Shown here in pieces: positions 45,868-57,653 of a DNA stretch of 64,000 bases; the stretch's first letter is position 1, and each line of letters starts with the position of its first letter. The stretch spans positions 3,224,001-3,288,000 of the forward strand of contig NZ_CP071409.1 of the NCBI RefSeq assembly GCF_022647505.1, given 5' to 3'. Under the pieces are notes generated by a model. It searched no databases. It was not told the origin of the DNA and saw nothing but the letters and a program-made list of their open reading frames with translations. The stretch is from [Pantoea] beijingensis. Lineage in GTDB: Bacteria > Pseudomonadota > Gammaproteobacteria > Enterobacterales > Enterobacteriaceae. The translations under genes were made by a program, and so were the position numbers.

Positions 45868-48683
45868 CAGGCAAACTTACGCTCTTCGCCGTCACCGGCT
45901 ACATTAGTGAAACAGCGACCGCAAATTTCTGCGTGCTGCGCGTTGTGGCCCACGTCGGTAGTGAAATGCCAGCAGCGTGGACATTTATCGCCTTCCGCGT
46001 TATTCAGCGCGATTTTCAGCCCCTTCAGCACGTCGCTCTGCTGAGCATCCTCGCCCGCCTGAGCATAATCCGCCACTTTCGCGCCGGAAGTCAGCAGCAC
46101 AAAACGCAACTCGTTTCCAAGACCGTTGAGTTTCGCCGCAAGGTCAGCATCGGCATAGAGGGTGACGGACGCTTCCAGTGAACCCCCCAGGCGTTTATCC
46201 GCACGGGCCTGCTCAATGATTTTATTCACCTCACCACGTACTTTCAGCAACTCGGCCCAGTAGGCATCATTCATCGATTCGTTGTCAGCCAGGCCGAACA
46301 AGCCATCAAACCACTCCTCGGTAAACACATACTGCGCACGTTTTCCTGGTAAATAACCCCAGATCTCATCCGCAGTGAAAGACATGATGGGCGCCATCCA
46401 GCGCACCAGCGCTTCAACGATAAAATAGAGCGCAGTCTGGCAGCTACGACGCGCCACGCCATCAGCCTTCGCGGTGTACTGGCGGTCTTTAATGATATCC
46501 AGATAGAAGGAACCCATCTCAACCGAACAGAACTGCATCAGGCGTTGTACGACTTCATGGAAGTCGTAGTTTGCATAGGACGCCACAATATCATTCTGCG
46601 CCGCCAGAGCACGTCCCACCGCCCAACGATCCAGCACCACCATCTCTTCTGGCTTGACCATATCGGTTTCCGGATTGAAACCATTAAGGTTCGCCAGCAG
46701 GAAACGAGCGGTGTTACGGATACGACGGTAAGCATCAGCGGAACGCTTCAGGATCTCATCTGACACCGCCATTTCACCGGTATAATCAGTTGAAGCGACC
46801 CACAAACGCAGGATGTCACCGCCCAGTTTATTCATCACATCCTGCGGGCTGACGGTGTTACCAATAGACTTGGACATTTTGCGTCCTTGCCCATCCACGG
46901 TGAAGCCATGTGTTAGCACCTGGCGATAAGGCGCTTTGCCTTTCATCGCGGTTGAGATCATCAGTGATGACATAAACCAGCCGCGATGCTGATCCGAACC
47001 TTCCAGGTACATATCAGGCTCATGACCTCCAAACTCAGGACGCGCATCCACCACCGAATAGCTGGTTGAACCAGAGTCGAACCAAACATCCAGCGTATCC
47101 GGAACTTTAATATAGTTGTCAGCATCGTCGCCCATCAGCGCTTTGGCATCCAGATCCCACCATGCCTGAATTCCATCAGCTTCAACACGCTGCGCCACTT
47201 TCTCCATCAGCTCAAGCGTGTCGGGATGCAGTTGCTCAGTCTCCTTGTGTACGAACAGCGCCATAGGCACGCCCCAGGTACGCTGGCGTGAGATACACCA
47301 GTCAGGACGATTCGCCACCATGGACTCAATGCGTGCCTGGCCCCAATCCGGGATCCACTGCACACCTTTGATCTCTTTCAGTGACTGCGCGCGCAATCCT
47401 TTCTGATCCATACTGATAAACCACTGCGGTGTTGCGCGGAAGATAATCGGTGTTTTGTGACGCCAGCAGCTGGGATAACTGTGCAGCATTTTTTCAACAT
47501 GCAGCAGCGCACCTTGCTCACGCAATAGTTCGACAATAATGTCATTAGCCTTAAAGACCTGCACACCATCAAGCGTAGGCCAGGTGCCTTTAATAAAGCA
47601 GCCGTCCGGTCCAACTGGATTCGCTGTTTCCAGTCCGTATTTCTGACCGATAACATAGTCATCAGGGCCGTGGCCCGGCGCAGTATGTACCGCACCGGTA
47701 CCTGCTTCCAGCGTGACGTGTTCGCCCAACACAACGGGCACATCAAAACTAAGGAAGGGATGCGTGAAGCGCATCAGTTCCAGTTCGGCGCCAGTCGTGC
47801 TACCCAGCACGGTCCAGCTGTCGATACCGGCACGCTTCATTACGCTTTCAACCAGATCTTTCGCCAGAATCAGCGTCTTGCCTTCGATTTGTACCAGCTG
47901 ATATTCAAATTCCGGGTGCAATGAAATCGCGCGGTTAGCCGGCATGGTCCATGGCGTGGTGGTCCAGATAACCAGCGCAACCGGGCCACTTGCGTCGCTG
48001 ACGCCAAATTTAGCCTGCACTGCCGCACTATCCACCGCGTTGAACATCACATCAATTGAAGGCGATGTTTTATCGTAATATTCCACCTCTGCTTCGGCCA
48101 GCGCCGAGCGACAATCCAGGCACCAGTGCACTGGCTTCGCACCTTTATGCAAATGGCCATTGCCAATGATTTTACCCAGTGCGCGGATGATGTTGGCTTC
48201 AGTCTTGAAATCCATCGTCAAATAAGGACGATCCCAGTCGCCCAGTACGCCTAAGCGAATAAAATCTTTTTTCTGGCCTTCAACCTGCTCAGCAGCGTAG
48301 GCACGACAGGCCGCACGAAACTCTGCTGCACTGACCTTTTCGCCAGGCTTGCCGATCGTTTGCTCAACTTTGTGTTCAATCGGCAACCCATGACAGTCCC
48401 AGCCTGGCACATAAGGGGAATCAAATCCGGCCAGCCCTTTGGACTTAACAATAATGTCTTTCAGAATCTTATTAACTGAGTGACCAATATGAATACTGCC
48501 GTTCGCGTAAGGAGGGCCATCGTGCAGAATAAAGGTTTTTTTCCCTTTTTTGGCTTCGCGGATGATGCCGTACAAATTGTCATCATACCAACGCTGCAGC
48601 ATACCCGGTTCGCGTTTGGCCAGATCGCCACGCATCGGGAACCCCGTTTCCGGCAAATTCAGGGTAGATTTATAGTCACTCAT
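45867..48683 (-). CDS. ileS: Isoleucyl-tRNA synthetase
   Basis: Class I aminoacyl-tRNA synthetase charging tRNA-Ile, with editing of valine. The 938 residues match E. coli exactly in length. HIGH-type motif HIGH lies in [15 protein letters not shown] near 57-71, KMSKS in [14 protein letters not shown] near 602, the CP1 editing domain with [14 protein letters not shown] between about 195 and 400, and a C-terminal zinc site (CPRCWH and CGRC). It is preceded by ribF after 148 bases and overlaps lspA. Confidence 0.98.
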   Translation of the reverse strand: MSDYKSTLNLPETGFPMRGDLAKREPGMLQRWYDDNLYGIIREAKKGKKTFILHDGPPYANGSIHIGHSVNKILKDIIVKSKGLAGFDSPYVPGWDCHGLPIEHKVEQTIGKPGEKVSAAEFRAACRAYAAEQVEGQKKDFIRLGVLGDWDRPYLTMDFKTEANIIRALGKIIGNGHLHKGAKPVHWCLDCRSALAEAEVEYYDKTSPSIDVMFNAVDSAAVQAKFGVSDASGPVALVIWTTTPWTMPANRAISLHPEFEYQLVQIEGKTLILAKDLVESVMKRAGIDSWTVLGSTTGAELELMRFTHPFLSFDVPVVLGEHVTLEAGTGAVHTAPGHGPDDYVIGQKYGLETANPVGPDGCFIKGTWPTLDGVQVFKANDIIVELLREQGALLHVEKMLHSYPSCWRHKTPIIFRATPQWFISMDQKGLRAQSLKEIKGVQWIPDWGQARIESMVANRPDWCISRQRTWGVPMALFVHKETEQLHPDTLELMEKVAQRVEADGIQAWWDLDAKALMGDDADNYIKVPDTLDVWFDSGSTSYSVVDARPEFGGHEPDMYLEGSDQHRGWFMSSLMISTAMKGKAPYRQVLTHGFTVDGQGRKMSKSIGNTVSPQDVMNKLGGDILRLWVASTDYTGEMAVSDEILKRSADAYRRIRNTARFLLANLNGFNPETDMVKPEEMVVLDRWAVGRALAAQNDIVASYANYDFHEVVQRLMQFCSVEMGSFYLDIIKDRQYTAKADGVARRSCQTALYFIVEALVRWMAPIMSFTADEIWGYLPGKRAQYVFTEEWFDGLFGLADNESMNDAYWAELLKVRGEVNKIIEQARADKRLGGSLEASVTLYADADLAAKLNGLGNELRFVLLTSGAKVADYAQAGEDAQQSDVLKGLKIALNNAEGDKCPRCWHFTTDVGHNAQHAEICGRCFTNVAGDGEERKFA

Positions 48684-48831
48684 CAGATTCTCGGTTCCGT
48701 ATGTCGGTTCTTAAACCGGTGTTTATACCTTTTGTCGCTGAAGCAAGCAGTTCGTAGCGCTCATTTAACGATATTGCTGGTCTTGGCAGCACACCGCAGG
48801 TTACTCGCCTGTTGCCTTGCTACAGCGCCAG

Positions 48832-49767
48832 TTACTTTGGGTGACGCCCAAAATAGTTTCGGGCTGTCACCACATCGTTCGCAATTTGCTCTTTTAACGC
48901 ATCGAGCGACGCGAATCGCTGCTCGTTGCGGATCTTTTGACAGAGCACCACATCTATATGGCGTCCATACAGGTTCATTGCAACATCCAACAGATGAACC
49001 TCTAACTGCTGACGCAGCCCGGCTACGGTTGGACGTGTCCCAATATTAGCGACACCGGGCAAGGGTTTATCCCCTAACCCATGCACTTCAACGGCATATA
49101 CCCCTTTAACCGGGGACATAACGCGACGCAGCGGGATATTAGCCGTTGGAAAGCCGATAGTACGCCCTAACGCATCACCATGCACCACACGGCCAGAGAT
49201 GCTAAAGGGGTGTCCCAGCAATGATTCCGCCAGTTTCAAATCATCTGCTGCCAGCGCCTGCCGTACGGCCGTGCTGCTAATACGCTTGCCGCCATCACAG
49301 AAAGTTTGGGTGCTGATGACATCAAAACCATACTCATCCCCCGCTTTCTGTAATAACAGGAAATCCCCCTGACGACCAGCACCGAAGCGGAAATCATCTC
49401 CCACGGCAAGAAAGTGAACGCCGAGTTTTTTCACCAGCAGGTCAGCGATAAAACTTTGTGCACTCAGCGCGGCAAAGCGGCGATCAAAACGGACACAAAG
49501 CACGGCATCCACGCCCGCTTCCGCCAGATAGCGTATTTTTTCGCGCAGACGCGTCAGCCGTGCTGGCGCATTATCGGCCGCAAACAGCTCAAGCGGTTGA
49601 GGTTCAAACAACATCACTACGACCGGCAAGCCACGACGCTGTCCCTCTCCACAGAGGCGAGCCAGCAAGGCCTGATGACCACGATGAACACCGTCAAAGT
49701 TGCCGATGGTCAGCACGCAGCCGCGATGCTGCTCTCTGAGATTATGTATGCCGCGGATAAACTTCAT
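48832..49767 (-). CDS. ribF: Bifunctional riboflavin kinase/FMN adenylyltransferase
   Basis: Converts riboflavin to FMN and FAD. The 311 residues (E. coli 313) carry the N-terminal nucleotidyltransferase with TIGNFDGVHRGHQALL near 20-35 and GDDFRFGAGRQGD near 124-136, and the C-terminal flavokinase with GRVVHGDALGRTIGFPTANI near 191-210 and GVANIGTRPTV near 236-246. It is the first gene of the ribF-ileS-lspA-fkpB-ispH run; its promoter must lie between here and the tandem array 130 bases upstream, unless transcription starts within the array. Confidence 0.97.
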   Translation of the reverse strand: MKFIRGIHNLREQHRGCVLTIGNFDGVHRGHQALLARLCGEGQRRGLPVVVMLFEPQPLELFAADNAPARLTRLREKIRYLAEAGVDAVLCVRFDRRFAALSAQSFIADLLVKKLGVHFLAVGDDFRFGAGRQGDFLLLQKAGDEYGFDVISTQTFCDGGKRISSTAVRQALAADDLKLAESLLGHPFSISGRVVHGDALGRTIGFPTANIPLRRVMSPVKGVYAVEVHGLGDKPLPGVANIGTRPTVAGLRQQLEVHLLDVAMNLYGRHIDVVLCQKIRNEQRFASLDALKEQIANDVVTARNYFGRHPK

Positions 49768-49897
49768 GGCTGACTCAAATTTGTGGAAATCGGCGGATTA
49801 TACCTTGTACAGCGGTTAAGGTTAACCCGCGATTGATGGCTTTCCGCGATTCTCAGAACGATTTCAACACCAGGATGCTCCCTGCACACTTTTTTAC

Positions 49898-50752
49898 TCT
49901 GAATAACTCAGCTTCAGGAGGCGGCAAGCCAACGCGTCCCGGGAGCTTACAAGCAGTAAGTGACCGGGAGAGTTTGCGCAGCCAACACTGCTGTAGCGCG
50001 AAGTATGACGCTCTTTACCCTAAATAATTCGTGTTGCAGCGAGGCGGCAAGCCAACGCGTCCCGGGAGCTTACAAGCAGTAAGTGACCGGGAGAGTTTGC
50101 GCAGCCAACACTGCTGTAGCGCGAAGTATGACGCTCTTTACCCTAAATAATTCGTGTTGCAGCGAGGCGGCAAGCCAACGCGTCCCGGGAGCTTACAAGC
50201 AGTAAGTGACCGGGAGAGTTTGCGCAGCCAACACTGCTGTAGCGCGAAGTATGACGCTCTTTACCCTAAATAATTCGTGTTGCAGCGAGGCGGCAAGCCA
50301 ACGCGTCCCGGGAGCTTACAAGCAGTAAGTGACCGGGAGAGTTTGCGCAGCCAACACTGCTGTAGCGCGAAGTATGACGCTCTTTACCCTAAATAATTCG
50401 TGTTGCAGCGAGGCGGCAAGCCAACGCGTCCCGGGAGCTTACAAGCAGTAAGTGACCGGGAGAGTTTGCGCAGCCAACACTGCTGTAGCGCGAAGTATGA
50501 CGCTCTTTACCCTAAATAATTCGTGTTGCAGCGAGGCGGCAAGCCAACGCGTCCCGGGAGCTTACAAGCAGTAAGTGACCGGGAGAGTTTGCGCAGCCAA
50601 CACTGCTGTAGCGCGAAGTATGACGCTCTTTACCCTAAATAATTCGTGTTGCAGCGAGGCGGCAAGCCAACGCGTCCCGGGAGCTTACAAGCAGTAAGTG
50701 ACCGGGAGAGTTTGCGCAGCCAACACTGCTGTAGCGCGAAGTATGACGGGTA
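49898..50752. repeat. Tandem array of 123-bp palindromic repeats (about 7 copies)
   Basis: GCGGCAAGCC recurs at 49921, 50044, 50167, 50290, 50413, 50536 and 50659, an exact 123-bp period. The copies after the first appear identical. Each unit opens with CCCTAAATAATTC, has a long stem TCCCGG..AGCTTAC/GTAAGT..CCGGGA, and ends near GCGCGAAGTATGACG. The first copy has a diverged left end and the last ends in GTATGACGGGTA, so the array keeps one outer boundary of each kind. It lies between divergent ribF and rpsT. No plausible gene is present in it. It is related to the 124-bp array near leuD and to the single element upstream of talB. Confidence 0.95.
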
Positions 50753-50866
50753 AAGACAATTTTATTGGGAAAGACTGTATTCGTGGGGTAGATGCTGGTA
50801 GAATCCTGCGCCATCACAACGTAATCAAGTGTCGTAAGAATAACGGCGCTTATTTGCACAAATCCA

Positions 50867-50895
50867 TTGACAAACGAAGGCTAAAAAGGCATATT
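50867..50895 (+). promoter_or_regulatory. rpsT promoter
   Basis: TTGACA at 50867-50872 and CATATT at 50890-50895 with a 17-base spacer form a strong sigma-70 promoter about 50 bases before the rpsT start. E. coli rpsT has two promoters; a possible second -10 (TAGAAT) is seen at about 50799-50804. Confidence 0.75.
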
Positions 50896-50922
50896 CCTCG
50901 GCCTTTGAATTGTCCTCAATAG

Positions 50923-51207
<285 letters not shown>

Positions 51208-51238
51208 TCGTCCGCTTGTTAATCAGCTTTGAGAAGAG

Positions 51239-51261
51239 CCGGCGCCTGCGCCGGTTTTTTT
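51239..51261 (+). terminator. Rho-independent terminator of rpsT
   Basis: CCGGCG-cctg-CGCCGG at 51239-51254 with seven Ts (51255-51261), 31 bases after the rpsT stop. Strong intrinsic terminator. Confidence 0.95.
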
Positions 51262-51433
51262 ATGCGTGGTGTTTTATAATCGCTCGCTGTGTCTCTGTCA
51301 TACGGCGTTAAAAAGCCTCTGCCAAACACGCATTGACTCCAGTAATCCAGTAAGCTCCACTTTTCCCTCATTTTCGCCTTATCGACTTCAGATGAGAGCG
51401 GCAAATCAGCATGGGCCAATTTGCCTCCTTGAT

Positions 51434-52594
51434 TTATTTCAGTTTCATCCGCAACAAGCTGTAGCCCACGATAGCGGAAAGTATCGAGCCGGTTAAAATG
51501 CCGAGCTTAGCCAACGTCATCAATTCAGCACTCACTTCGCCATAGGCCAGCGACGCAATAAATATCGACATCGTAAAACCAATCCCACACAGTACGCCCA
51601 CAGCCGAAATGCTCGAGATGCTGGCGCCCTCTGGCAACGAAGCAAACCGCAACTTAACCGCCAACCAGCAGAAGAGTGTGATACCCAATGGCTTACCGAA
51701 AAAGAGCCCAGCCATAATTCCCAGTGGCAACAGAGAAAACACGCTATGCCATGAAACACCGCTAAGAGAGACGCCGGCGTTAGCAAAAGCAAACAGCGGC
51801 AGAATCAGCCAATTGACCCAAGGATGCAGTCCATGGGCAAGCCGTTCTGCAGGTGAATGCTCATCTTTTTTCGCGAGAGGAATAAAAAAGCCGATAATCA
51901 CGCCCGCCAGCGTGGCATGGACGCCCGATTTCAGCACAGCCGTCCATAATATAACGCCCACCAGCAAATAGAGCGCAGTGTTGCGCACGTTAAACAGATT
52001 AAGCAGTGCCAGCACCACAATCGCACCCAACGCGACAGCAAGGGCAATCATAGAAAGAGAATGGGTATAAAACAGAGCGATAATAATAATGGCACCAAGA
52101 TCGTCAATGATCGCCAGCGCCATCAGGAATATCTTTAATGCCGCGGGTACCCGACTCCCTAGCAGAGCCAGAATCCCCAACGCAAAAGCGATGTCGGTTG
52201 CGGTCGGAATTGCCCAACCACGGCGCAAAACCTCATCTCCACTGTTGAATCCAAGGAAGATGAGAGCGGGCATCAGCATCCCACCCAAGGCAGCAATTAA
52301 TGGAAACACAGCCTGCTCGCGTGTCGCCAGAGCCCCACAAACCATTTCACGTTTGACTTCAAGCCCGATAAGCAGAAAAAACAGCGCCATTAGCGCATCG
52401 TTAATCCATAGCAGTAAATTTTTATTTATCGCCAACGATCCAAAGCGGAACTCCACCGGAGTCGACAGCCATGAAAGGTAAAGCTGTTGCGTTGCGCTGT
52501 TATTCGCCAGAAACATCGCCAGCGCCGCCGCCAGAATCAGCACGACACCCGTCGTTGCTTCACTTTTTAAAAGACGGTTAATCTTCAGATTCAT
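51434..52594 (-). CDS. nhaA: Na+/H+ antiporter NhaA
   Basis: Inner-membrane electrogenic antiporter for sodium and pH homeostasis. The 386 residues (E. coli 388) have about twelve helices. The cation site shows the Asp of [15 protein letters not shown] (E. coli D133) and the pair in [10 protein letters not shown] (D163, D164). The regulator gene nhaR, adjacent in E. coli, is not present between nhaA and rpsT. It is preceded by a 232-base gap that holds the dnaJ terminator. Confidence 0.96.
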   Translation of the reverse strand: MNLKINRLLKSEATTGVVLILAAALAMFLANNSATQQLYLSWLSTPVEFRFGSLAINKNLLLWINDALMALFFLLIGLEVKREMVCGALATREQAVFPLIAALGGMLMPALIFLGFNSGDEVLRRGWAIPTATDIAFALGILALLGSRVPAALKIFLMALAIIDDLGAIIIIALFYTHSLSMIALAVALGAIVVLALLNLFNVRNTALYLLVGVILWTAVLKSGVHATLAGVIIGFFIPLAKKDEHSPAERLAHGLHPWVNWLILPLFAFANAGVSLSGVSWHSVFSLLPLGIMAGLFFGKPLGITLFCWLAVKLRFASLPEGASISSISAVGVLCGIGFTMSIFIASLAYGEVSAELMTLAKLGILTGSILSAIVGYSLLRMKLK

Positions 52595-52789
52595 GCAGTT
52601 ATCCTTAATTTAAGCCGCATCCATTGTAATAGATAAACCCGACTCCGTATCGGTACCGCATTCAATATCTGAATCAAAAGCAGTAAGCATGTTGTCGGTC
52701 TGAGATAAGGCAATGGTAGGGTAACAGCAATGAGAGGTGGACGGAAAATCAACGTGATGTTTCGTCTTTGGGCAGGGGAAAATAAATAA

Positions 52790-52819
52790 ACCGGCTCCCC
52801 ACAGGTATGGGAAGCCGGT
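52790..52819 (-). terminator. Rho-independent terminator of dnaKJ
   Basis: On the minus strand ACCGGCTTCCC and GGGGAGCCGGT form a stem of about 10 bp with a small loop, followed by a T-rich tail (TTTATTTATTTT). It is only 7 bases beyond the dnaJ stop at 52827. Confidence 0.9.
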
Positions 52820-52826
52820 ATGAAAA

Positions 52827-53975
52827 TTAACGCGTCAAATCATCAAAAAACTTTTTCACGCCGTCAAAAAAACGCTTTGAACGTGGGCTGTTTTTCTCGC
52901 CAGTGGGACCGCCAAAGCTCTCTTCCAAATCGCGTAGCAAACCTTTTTGCTTTTCATTGAGGCTCACTGGGGTCTCAACCACCACGCGACATAACAGATC
53001 GCCCTGGCTTCCTCCTCTAACGGATTTCACCCCTTTGCCACGCATGCGGAACAGCTTGCCCGTCTGTGTTTCAGCCGGGACTTTCAACTTAACGCGACCG
53101 TCCAGCGTCGGTACTTCAATCTCACCGCCCAATGCCGCCATCGCAAAGTTGATTGGTACTTCACAGTAGAGATTATTATCTTCTCGTTCAAAAATAGGGT
53201 GTTTCTTCACCTGAACCTGAACGTACAGATCGCCAGCGGGTGCACCATGTTCACCCGCTTCACCTTCACCGCTCAGACGGATACGGTCGCCGGTATCCAC
53301 GCCAGCAGGGATTTTCACCGACAGCGTTTTTGATTTTTCAACCCGACCATGTCCATGACAAGCATTGCAGGGATCTTTAATCACGGAACCACGGCCGTGA
53401 CAGGTGGGGCACGCCTGCTGAACCGTAAAGAACCCCTGCCGCATTTGTACCTGTCCTGCGCCGTGACAGGTTGGACAAGTTTGGGGTTTGGTACCCGCTT
53501 TCGCACCACTTCCCTCACAAACCTCACACTCTTCCAGCGTAGGAATGCGGATCTCTTTGGTCACGCCGCGCACCGCTTCTTCCAGCGAAAGCTCCATGTT
53601 GTAGCGTAAATCAGCACCGCGAGCGGCACGTTGACGACGGCCTCCGCCAAAAATATCGCCAAATACGTCGCCAAAGATATCACTGAAATCAGCACCACCG
53701 CCGCCGCCGAAGCCACCACCACCGAAACCGCCGCCGCCCATTCCGCCTTGTTCAAAAGCTGCATGACCGTACTGATCGTAAGCTGCGCGTTTCTGTGCGT
53801 CAGTCAAAATTTCGTAGGCTTCTTTTACTTCTTTAAATTTAGTTTCAGCTTCTTTATCACCCTGGTTACGGTCAGGGTGGAATTTCATCGCCAGGCGTTT
53901 GTAGGCCTTTTTGATTTCACGCTCTTCCGCGGATTTCGGAACGCCTAAAATCTCGTAATAGTCTCTTTTCGCCAT
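52827..53975 (-). CDS. dnaJ: Chaperone protein DnaJ
   Basis: Hsp40 co-chaperone that delivers clients to DnaK. The start at 53975 ([12 protein letters not shown]) gives 382 residues; E. coli has 376, the extra being in the Gly/Phe-rich region. J domain with HPD at 33-35, Gly/Phe-rich linker (about 75-115), four zinc-binding repeats [24 protein letters not shown] and CNACHGHG, and the C-terminal substrate domains. It is 118 bases downstream of dnaK, with a hairpin in the gap, under the same heat-shock promoter. Confidence 0.98.
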   Translation of the reverse strand: MAKRDYYEILGVPKSAEEREIKKAYKRLAMKFHPDRNQGDKEAETKFKEVKEAYEILTDAQKRAAYDQYGHAAFEQGGMGGGGFGGGGFGGGGGADFSDIFGDVFGDIFGGGRRQRAARGADLRYNMELSLEEAVRGVTKEIRIPTLEECEVCEGSGAKAGTKPQTCPTCHGAGQVQMRQGFFTVQQACPTCHGRGSVIKDPCNACHGHGRVEKSKTLSVKIPAGVDTGDRIRLSGEGEAGEHGAPAGDLYVQVQVKKHPIFEREDNNLYCEVPINFAMAALGGEIEVPTLDGRVKLKVPAETQTGKLFRMRGKGVKSVRGGSQGDLLCRVVVETPVSLNEKQKGLLRDLEESFGGPTGEKNSPRSKRFFDGVKKFFDDLTR

Positions 53976-54002
53976 TGTTTTTGTCCTGCCCTTAACATGC
54001 GT

Positions 54003-54034
54003 GCACGGGCGTGGAGAAACTCCGACGCCCGTGC
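54003..54034 (-). terminator. Stem-loop in the dnaK-dnaJ intergenic gap
   Basis: GCACGGGCGT (54003-54012) and ACGCCCGTGC (54025-54034) form a perfect 10-bp stem, and an inner GGAG/CTCC can extend it. As no T-run follows, partial attenuation or mRNA stabilisation that sets the DnaK:DnaJ ratio is more likely than full termination. Confidence 0.6.
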
Positions 54035-54093
54035 TGGTTATCAGCGGCATGCTTTATCTGGGTGAACCCCGCCGCCGCGCCCGCTGAGGGCGA

Positions 54094-56001
54094 TTATTTT
54101 TTGTTGTCTTTTACTTCTTCAAATTCAGCATCAACAACATCATCTTCTTTCTTATCAGACGAATCGCCCGCTTCAGCGCCTGCCTGAGCCTGCTGTGCAA
54201 ACTCCATCAGTTTGCTGGAAACCTGTACCAGCGCCTGCATTTTGGCTTCGATCTCAGCTTTATCTTCGCCTTTCAGCGCGGTGTTAAGATCGTTCAGCGC
54301 AGCTTCAATTGATGCTTTATCGTCAGCTGGCAGTTTATCGCCCGCCTCATCCAGCTGCTTACGCGTGCTGTGGGACAGGTGATCCGCCTGGTTACGAACC
54401 TGCACCAGCTCTTCGAATTTACGGTCAGACTCAGCATTCGCCTCAGCGTCACGCACCATTTTATCGATCTCTTCGTCGTTAAGACCTGAAGATGCCTTAA
54501 TGGTGATTTTCTGCTCTTTACCGCTGTTTTTGTCTTTCGCAGACACGTGTAAAATACCATCCGCATCAATATCGAAGGTCACTTCGATTTGCGGCATACC
54601 GCGTGGTGCACCCTGAATACCATCCAGGTTAAACTGACCCAACGATTTATTATCCGCAGCACGCTTACGCTCACCCTGAACCACATGAATGGTTACGGCG
54701 GATTGGTTATCCTCTGCGGTAGAGAATACCTGGCTGTGCTTGGTTGGAATGGTGGTATTTTTCGTGATAAGCGCCGTCATCACACCGCCCATGGTTTCGA
54801 TACCCAGTGATAATGGCGTGACGTCCAGCAGCAGCACGTCTTTCACATCACCTGACAGTACGCCCCCCTGCACAGCCGCACCAACAGCAACAGCTTCATC
54901 CGGGTTAACGTCTTTACGCGGCTCTTTACCAAAGAATTCAGCGACTTTTGCCTGAACCATTGGCATACGCGTTTGACCGCCGACCAGGATCACATCGTTG
55001 ATATCGGATACAGAAAGGCCCGCATCCTGCAGTGCCACTTTCAGCGGCTCAATAGAACGGATCACCAGATCTTCAACCAGTGATTCCAGTTTCGCACGCG
55101 TTACTTTGATGTTCAGGTGCTTAGGACCGGTTGCATCAGCCGTGATATAAGGCAAGTTAACATCGGTCTGCTGCGCAGAAGAGAGCTCAATTTTCGCTTT
55201 TTCTGCCGCTTCTTTCAGACGCTGCATTGCCAGCGGATCGTTATGCAGATCGATACCCTGATCTTTCTTAAACTCAGCGACCAGGTAGTTGATCATACGG
55301 CTATCGAAGTCTTCGCCGCCCAAGTGGGTGTCACCGTTGGTTGCCAATACTTCAAAGGTTTTTTCACCATCAACATCATCGATCTCGATGATGGAGATAT
55401 CGAAGGTACCGCCGCCCAGGTCGTAAACCGCTATCGTACGGTTACCCACTTCTTTATCCAGGCCATAAGCCAACGCGGCTGCGGTTGGTTCATTGATGAT
55501 GCGTTTTACATCCAGGCCGGCAATACGACCAGCGTCTTTAGTGGCCTGACGTTGCGCGTCATTGAAGTAAGCCGGTACGGTGATGACCGCTTCAGTAACC
55601 GGCTCCCCCAGATAATCTTCTGCCGTTTTCTTCATTTTTTTCAGCACTTCGGCAGAAACCTGCGGTGGTGCCATTTTTTGGCCTTTCACATCAAGCCATG
55701 CGTCACCGTTATCAGACGCAGTGATTTTATAAGGCATAATTTTCAGGTCGCGCTGGACTTCTTCATCCTGGAAGCGACGGCCAATTAGACGCTTGATAGC
55801 AAACAGCGTGTTCTGCGGGTTGGTCACGGCCTGGCGTTTAGCAGGTTGGCCTACCAAAATTTCACCATCTTGCGTGTAAGCAATGATCGAAGGTGTTGTA
55901 CGATCGCCTTCCGCATTTTCCAGCACACGTGCTTTAGTGCCATCCATAATCGCGATACAAGAGTTGGTTGTACCCAGGTCAATACCAATAATCTTACCCA
56001 T
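54094..56001 (-). CDS. dnaK: Chaperone protein DnaK (Hsp70)
   Basis: ATP-dependent folding chaperone. The 635-residue protein has the ATPase start [13 protein letters not shown] at 5-17, [13 protein letters not shown] near 193, VGGQTRMP near 340, the interdomain linker [15 protein letters not shown] near 388, and the C-terminal acidic EEVKDNKK end that contacts partners. It is three residues shorter than in E. coli, in the C-terminal tail. A sigma-32 promoter lies about 125 bases upstream, and dnaJ follows. Confidence 0.99.
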   Translation of the reverse strand: MGKIIGIDLGTTNSCIAIMDGTKARVLENAEGDRTTPSIIAYTQDGEILVGQPAKRQAVTNPQNTLFAIKRLIGRRFQDEEVQRDLKIMPYKITASDNGDAWLDVKGQKMAPPQVSAEVLKKMKKTAEDYLGEPVTEAVITVPAYFNDAQRQATKDAGRIAGLDVKRIINEPTAAALAYGLDKEVGNRTIAVYDLGGGTFDISIIEIDDVDGEKTFEVLATNGDTHLGGEDFDSRMINYLVAEFKKDQGIDLHNDPLAMQRLKEAAEKAKIELSSAQQTDVNLPYITADATGPKHLNIKVTRAKLESLVEDLVIRSIEPLKVALQDAGLSVSDINDVILVGGQTRMPMVQAKVAEFFGKEPRKDVNPDEAVAVGAAVQGGVLSGDVKDVLLLDVTPLSLGIETMGGVMTALITKNTTIPTKHSQVFSTAEDNQSAVTIHVVQGERKRAADNKSLGQFNLDGIQGAPRGMPQIEVTFDIDADGILHVSAKDKNSGKEQKITIKASSGLNDEEIDKMVRDAEANAESDRKFEELVQVRNQADHLSHSTRKQLDEAGDKLPADDKASIEAALNDLNTALKGEDKAEIEAKMQALVQVSSKLMEFAQQAQAGAEAGDSSDKKEDDVVDAEFEEVKDNKK

Positions 56002-56125
56002 CTAAACGTCTCCCACTTAAATTCGTCGTCAATCTGGTTGTGAACTTGTTATGCGGGCAAATTGTGTTGTTTCAACCGCCAGCGCACGCTTTTTTTCAGC
56101 ATCCGCAACCTTGGATGACAAGTAG

Positions 56126-56151
56126 ATGGGGCCGCTTGCGACAGCATCAAG
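56126..56151 (-). promoter_or_regulatory. Sigma-32 heat-shock promoter of dnaKJ
   Basis: On the minus strand CTTGATG (-35), 13 bases, then CCCCAT (-10) fit the sigma-32 consensus CTTGAAA-N11-16-CCCCATNT and closely resemble the E. coli dnaK P1 core. Confidence 0.85.
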
Positions 56152-56244
56152 GGTTAAACGTAAAAAAAATTTGCTTCGTGGACGAAGAGGCAGAGACAGG
56201 CGATGCTTAAAACACCGCCTCAGGATACTGACAAGATTTATTGT

Positions 56245-57546
56245 TTATGTCTCAGGTTGACTAAATAACTGGGCATGTCGCTTTTTGTCACCCAACCAAA
56301 TTCCCACCAGTAGCCCTACGACAGCTAATGCCAGCACATACCATGCGGGGGCCAACGGGGTCACTTTCATCATCAAGGTAACGGAAATCGGCGTTAGTCC
56401 ACCGAAAATCGCATAGGCGACGTTGTAAGAAAAAGAGATCCCACTAAATCGCACCTCGGCCGGGAAAGCATGCACCATCACAAAGGGCACCACGCCAACC
56501 ACGCCAACGCTTAGCCCGGCAAGAGCGTAGGTGATAAACAGATAATGTGGAGCAACGGCCACGGTATGGAAAAAAAGACCGCTGCAGATCGCCAACAGCA
56601 CACTGCCGCCAGTTAACGTTTTCGCGGCGCCAATCCGATCAACGAGTAATCCAGAGAGAATACACCCCACCAGCAGCATCACGGTTGCCAGACTGTTAGC
56701 CTTAAGCGTCAACGCCGCAGCGATGCCGTATTGTTTTTGCATCAAGGCCGGTGCCATTAAAATCACGACCACAATGCAGGCAGAAAGCAGCCACGTTAGC
56801 AGCATCGAAATCACCACGCCGCGTTTATGGCTGGTTAACACTGTTTTTAGCGGTATTTCCGCGGATAACGTTTTACGCGCTTTTATCTGCTGGAATACCG
56901 GCGTTTCATGCAACCAACGGCGCAGATACATCGCCACCAACCCAAAGACACCGCCCAGCAAAAAGGGAATACGCCACCCCGTTTCCAGCAGCGTCTGCGG
57001 CGTCATGGAGGTATTAATAATGGTGGCAACCACCGAGCCAAGCAAAATACCGGCGGTCAGCCCTGCCGTTAGAGTGCCACAGGCAAAACCAACACGTTTT
57101 GCGGGCACATGCTCAGCAACAAAAACCCATGCTCCCGGGACTTCTCCCCCTATCGCCGCCCCTTGCAGCACACGCAACAACAGGAGCAACAGCGGCGCTG
57201 CGATACCAATCGAGGCGTAGGTGGGCAGCAGTCCCATGGCCAACGTGGGAAGCGCCATCAGCAAGATACTCAGGCTGAACATTTTCTTGCGGCCAACGCG
57301 GTCGCCAAAATGCGCCATGATAATACCGCCCAGCGGGCGCGCCAGATAACCCGCAGCAAAAATCGCAAAGGTTTGTAACTGACGCAGCCATTCTGGAATA
57401 TCCGCAGGGAAAAAAAGCTCGCCGATCGCGGCGGCGAAGAAGATAAAGATGATAAAGTCGTAAAATTCAAGCGCCCCCCCTAAAGCAGCAAGGGAGAGCG
57501 TTTTGTAATCCTGTCGATTAAGGTGACGATCAATATGCTGTTCCAT
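56245..57546 (-). CDS. MHS-family MFS metabolite:proton symporter
   Basis: Inner-membrane transporter of the metabolite-H+ symporter group (like ProP, KgtP, ShiA, YhjE). The start at 57546 (MEQHIDRHLNRQDYK) gives 433 residues; a longer frame to 57621 lacks support. Twelve hydrophobic segments. The MHS motifs are GGALEFYDFIIFIFFAAA near 24-41, GYLARPLGGIIMAHFGDRVGRKK near 66-88, and RVLQGAAIGGEVPGA near 120-134. The ligand is not evident; an organic acid or compatible solute is likely. It is between mog and dnaK on the same strand, 107 bases from mog. Confidence 0.88.
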   Translation of the reverse strand: MEQHIDRHLNRQDYKTLSLAALGGALEFYDFIIFIFFAAAIGELFFPADIPEWLRQLQTFAIFAAGYLARPLGGIIMAHFGDRVGRKKMFSLSILLMALPTLAMGLLPTYASIGIAAPLLLLLLRVLQGAAIGGEVPGAWVFVAEHVPAKRVGFACGTLTAGLTAGILLGSVVATIINTSMTPQTLLETGWRIPFLLGGVFGLVAMYLRRWLHETPVFQQIKARKTLSAEIPLKTVLTSHKRGVVISMLLTWLLSACIVVVILMAPALMQKQYGIAAALTLKANSLATVMLLVGCILSGLLVDRIGAAKTLTGGSVLLAICSGLFFHTVAVAPHYLFITYALAGLSVGVVGVVPFVMVHAFPAEVRFSGISFSYNVAYAIFGGLTPISVTLMMKVTPLAPAWYVLALAVVGLLVGIWLGDKKRHAQLFSQPET

Positions 57547-57653
57547 GTTTTCTCTTGAATAGCGCAGGCGAGGGAGATAAAAGTTTAGTGAGCAATGTAA
57601 CGCTTTGCTTACTATACGCAAATTATCCGCCGTTGCATCCAGGAGTTACATTA

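Noticed and set aside
49898..50752. Could the 123-bp repeats be a CRISPR array?
   Set aside because: The period is fully conserved without variable spacers; it is a plain tandem repeat.
50635..50922. Short frames on both strands in and beside the 123-bp array
   Set aside because: They are repeat-derived or promoter sequence, recur with the period, and encode nothing recognisable.
52595..52826. A hok/sok-type toxin gene between nhaA and dnaJ as in E. coli
   Set aside because: No Hok-like peptide or antisense signature is visible; only the dnaJ terminator and the nhaA upstream region are seen.
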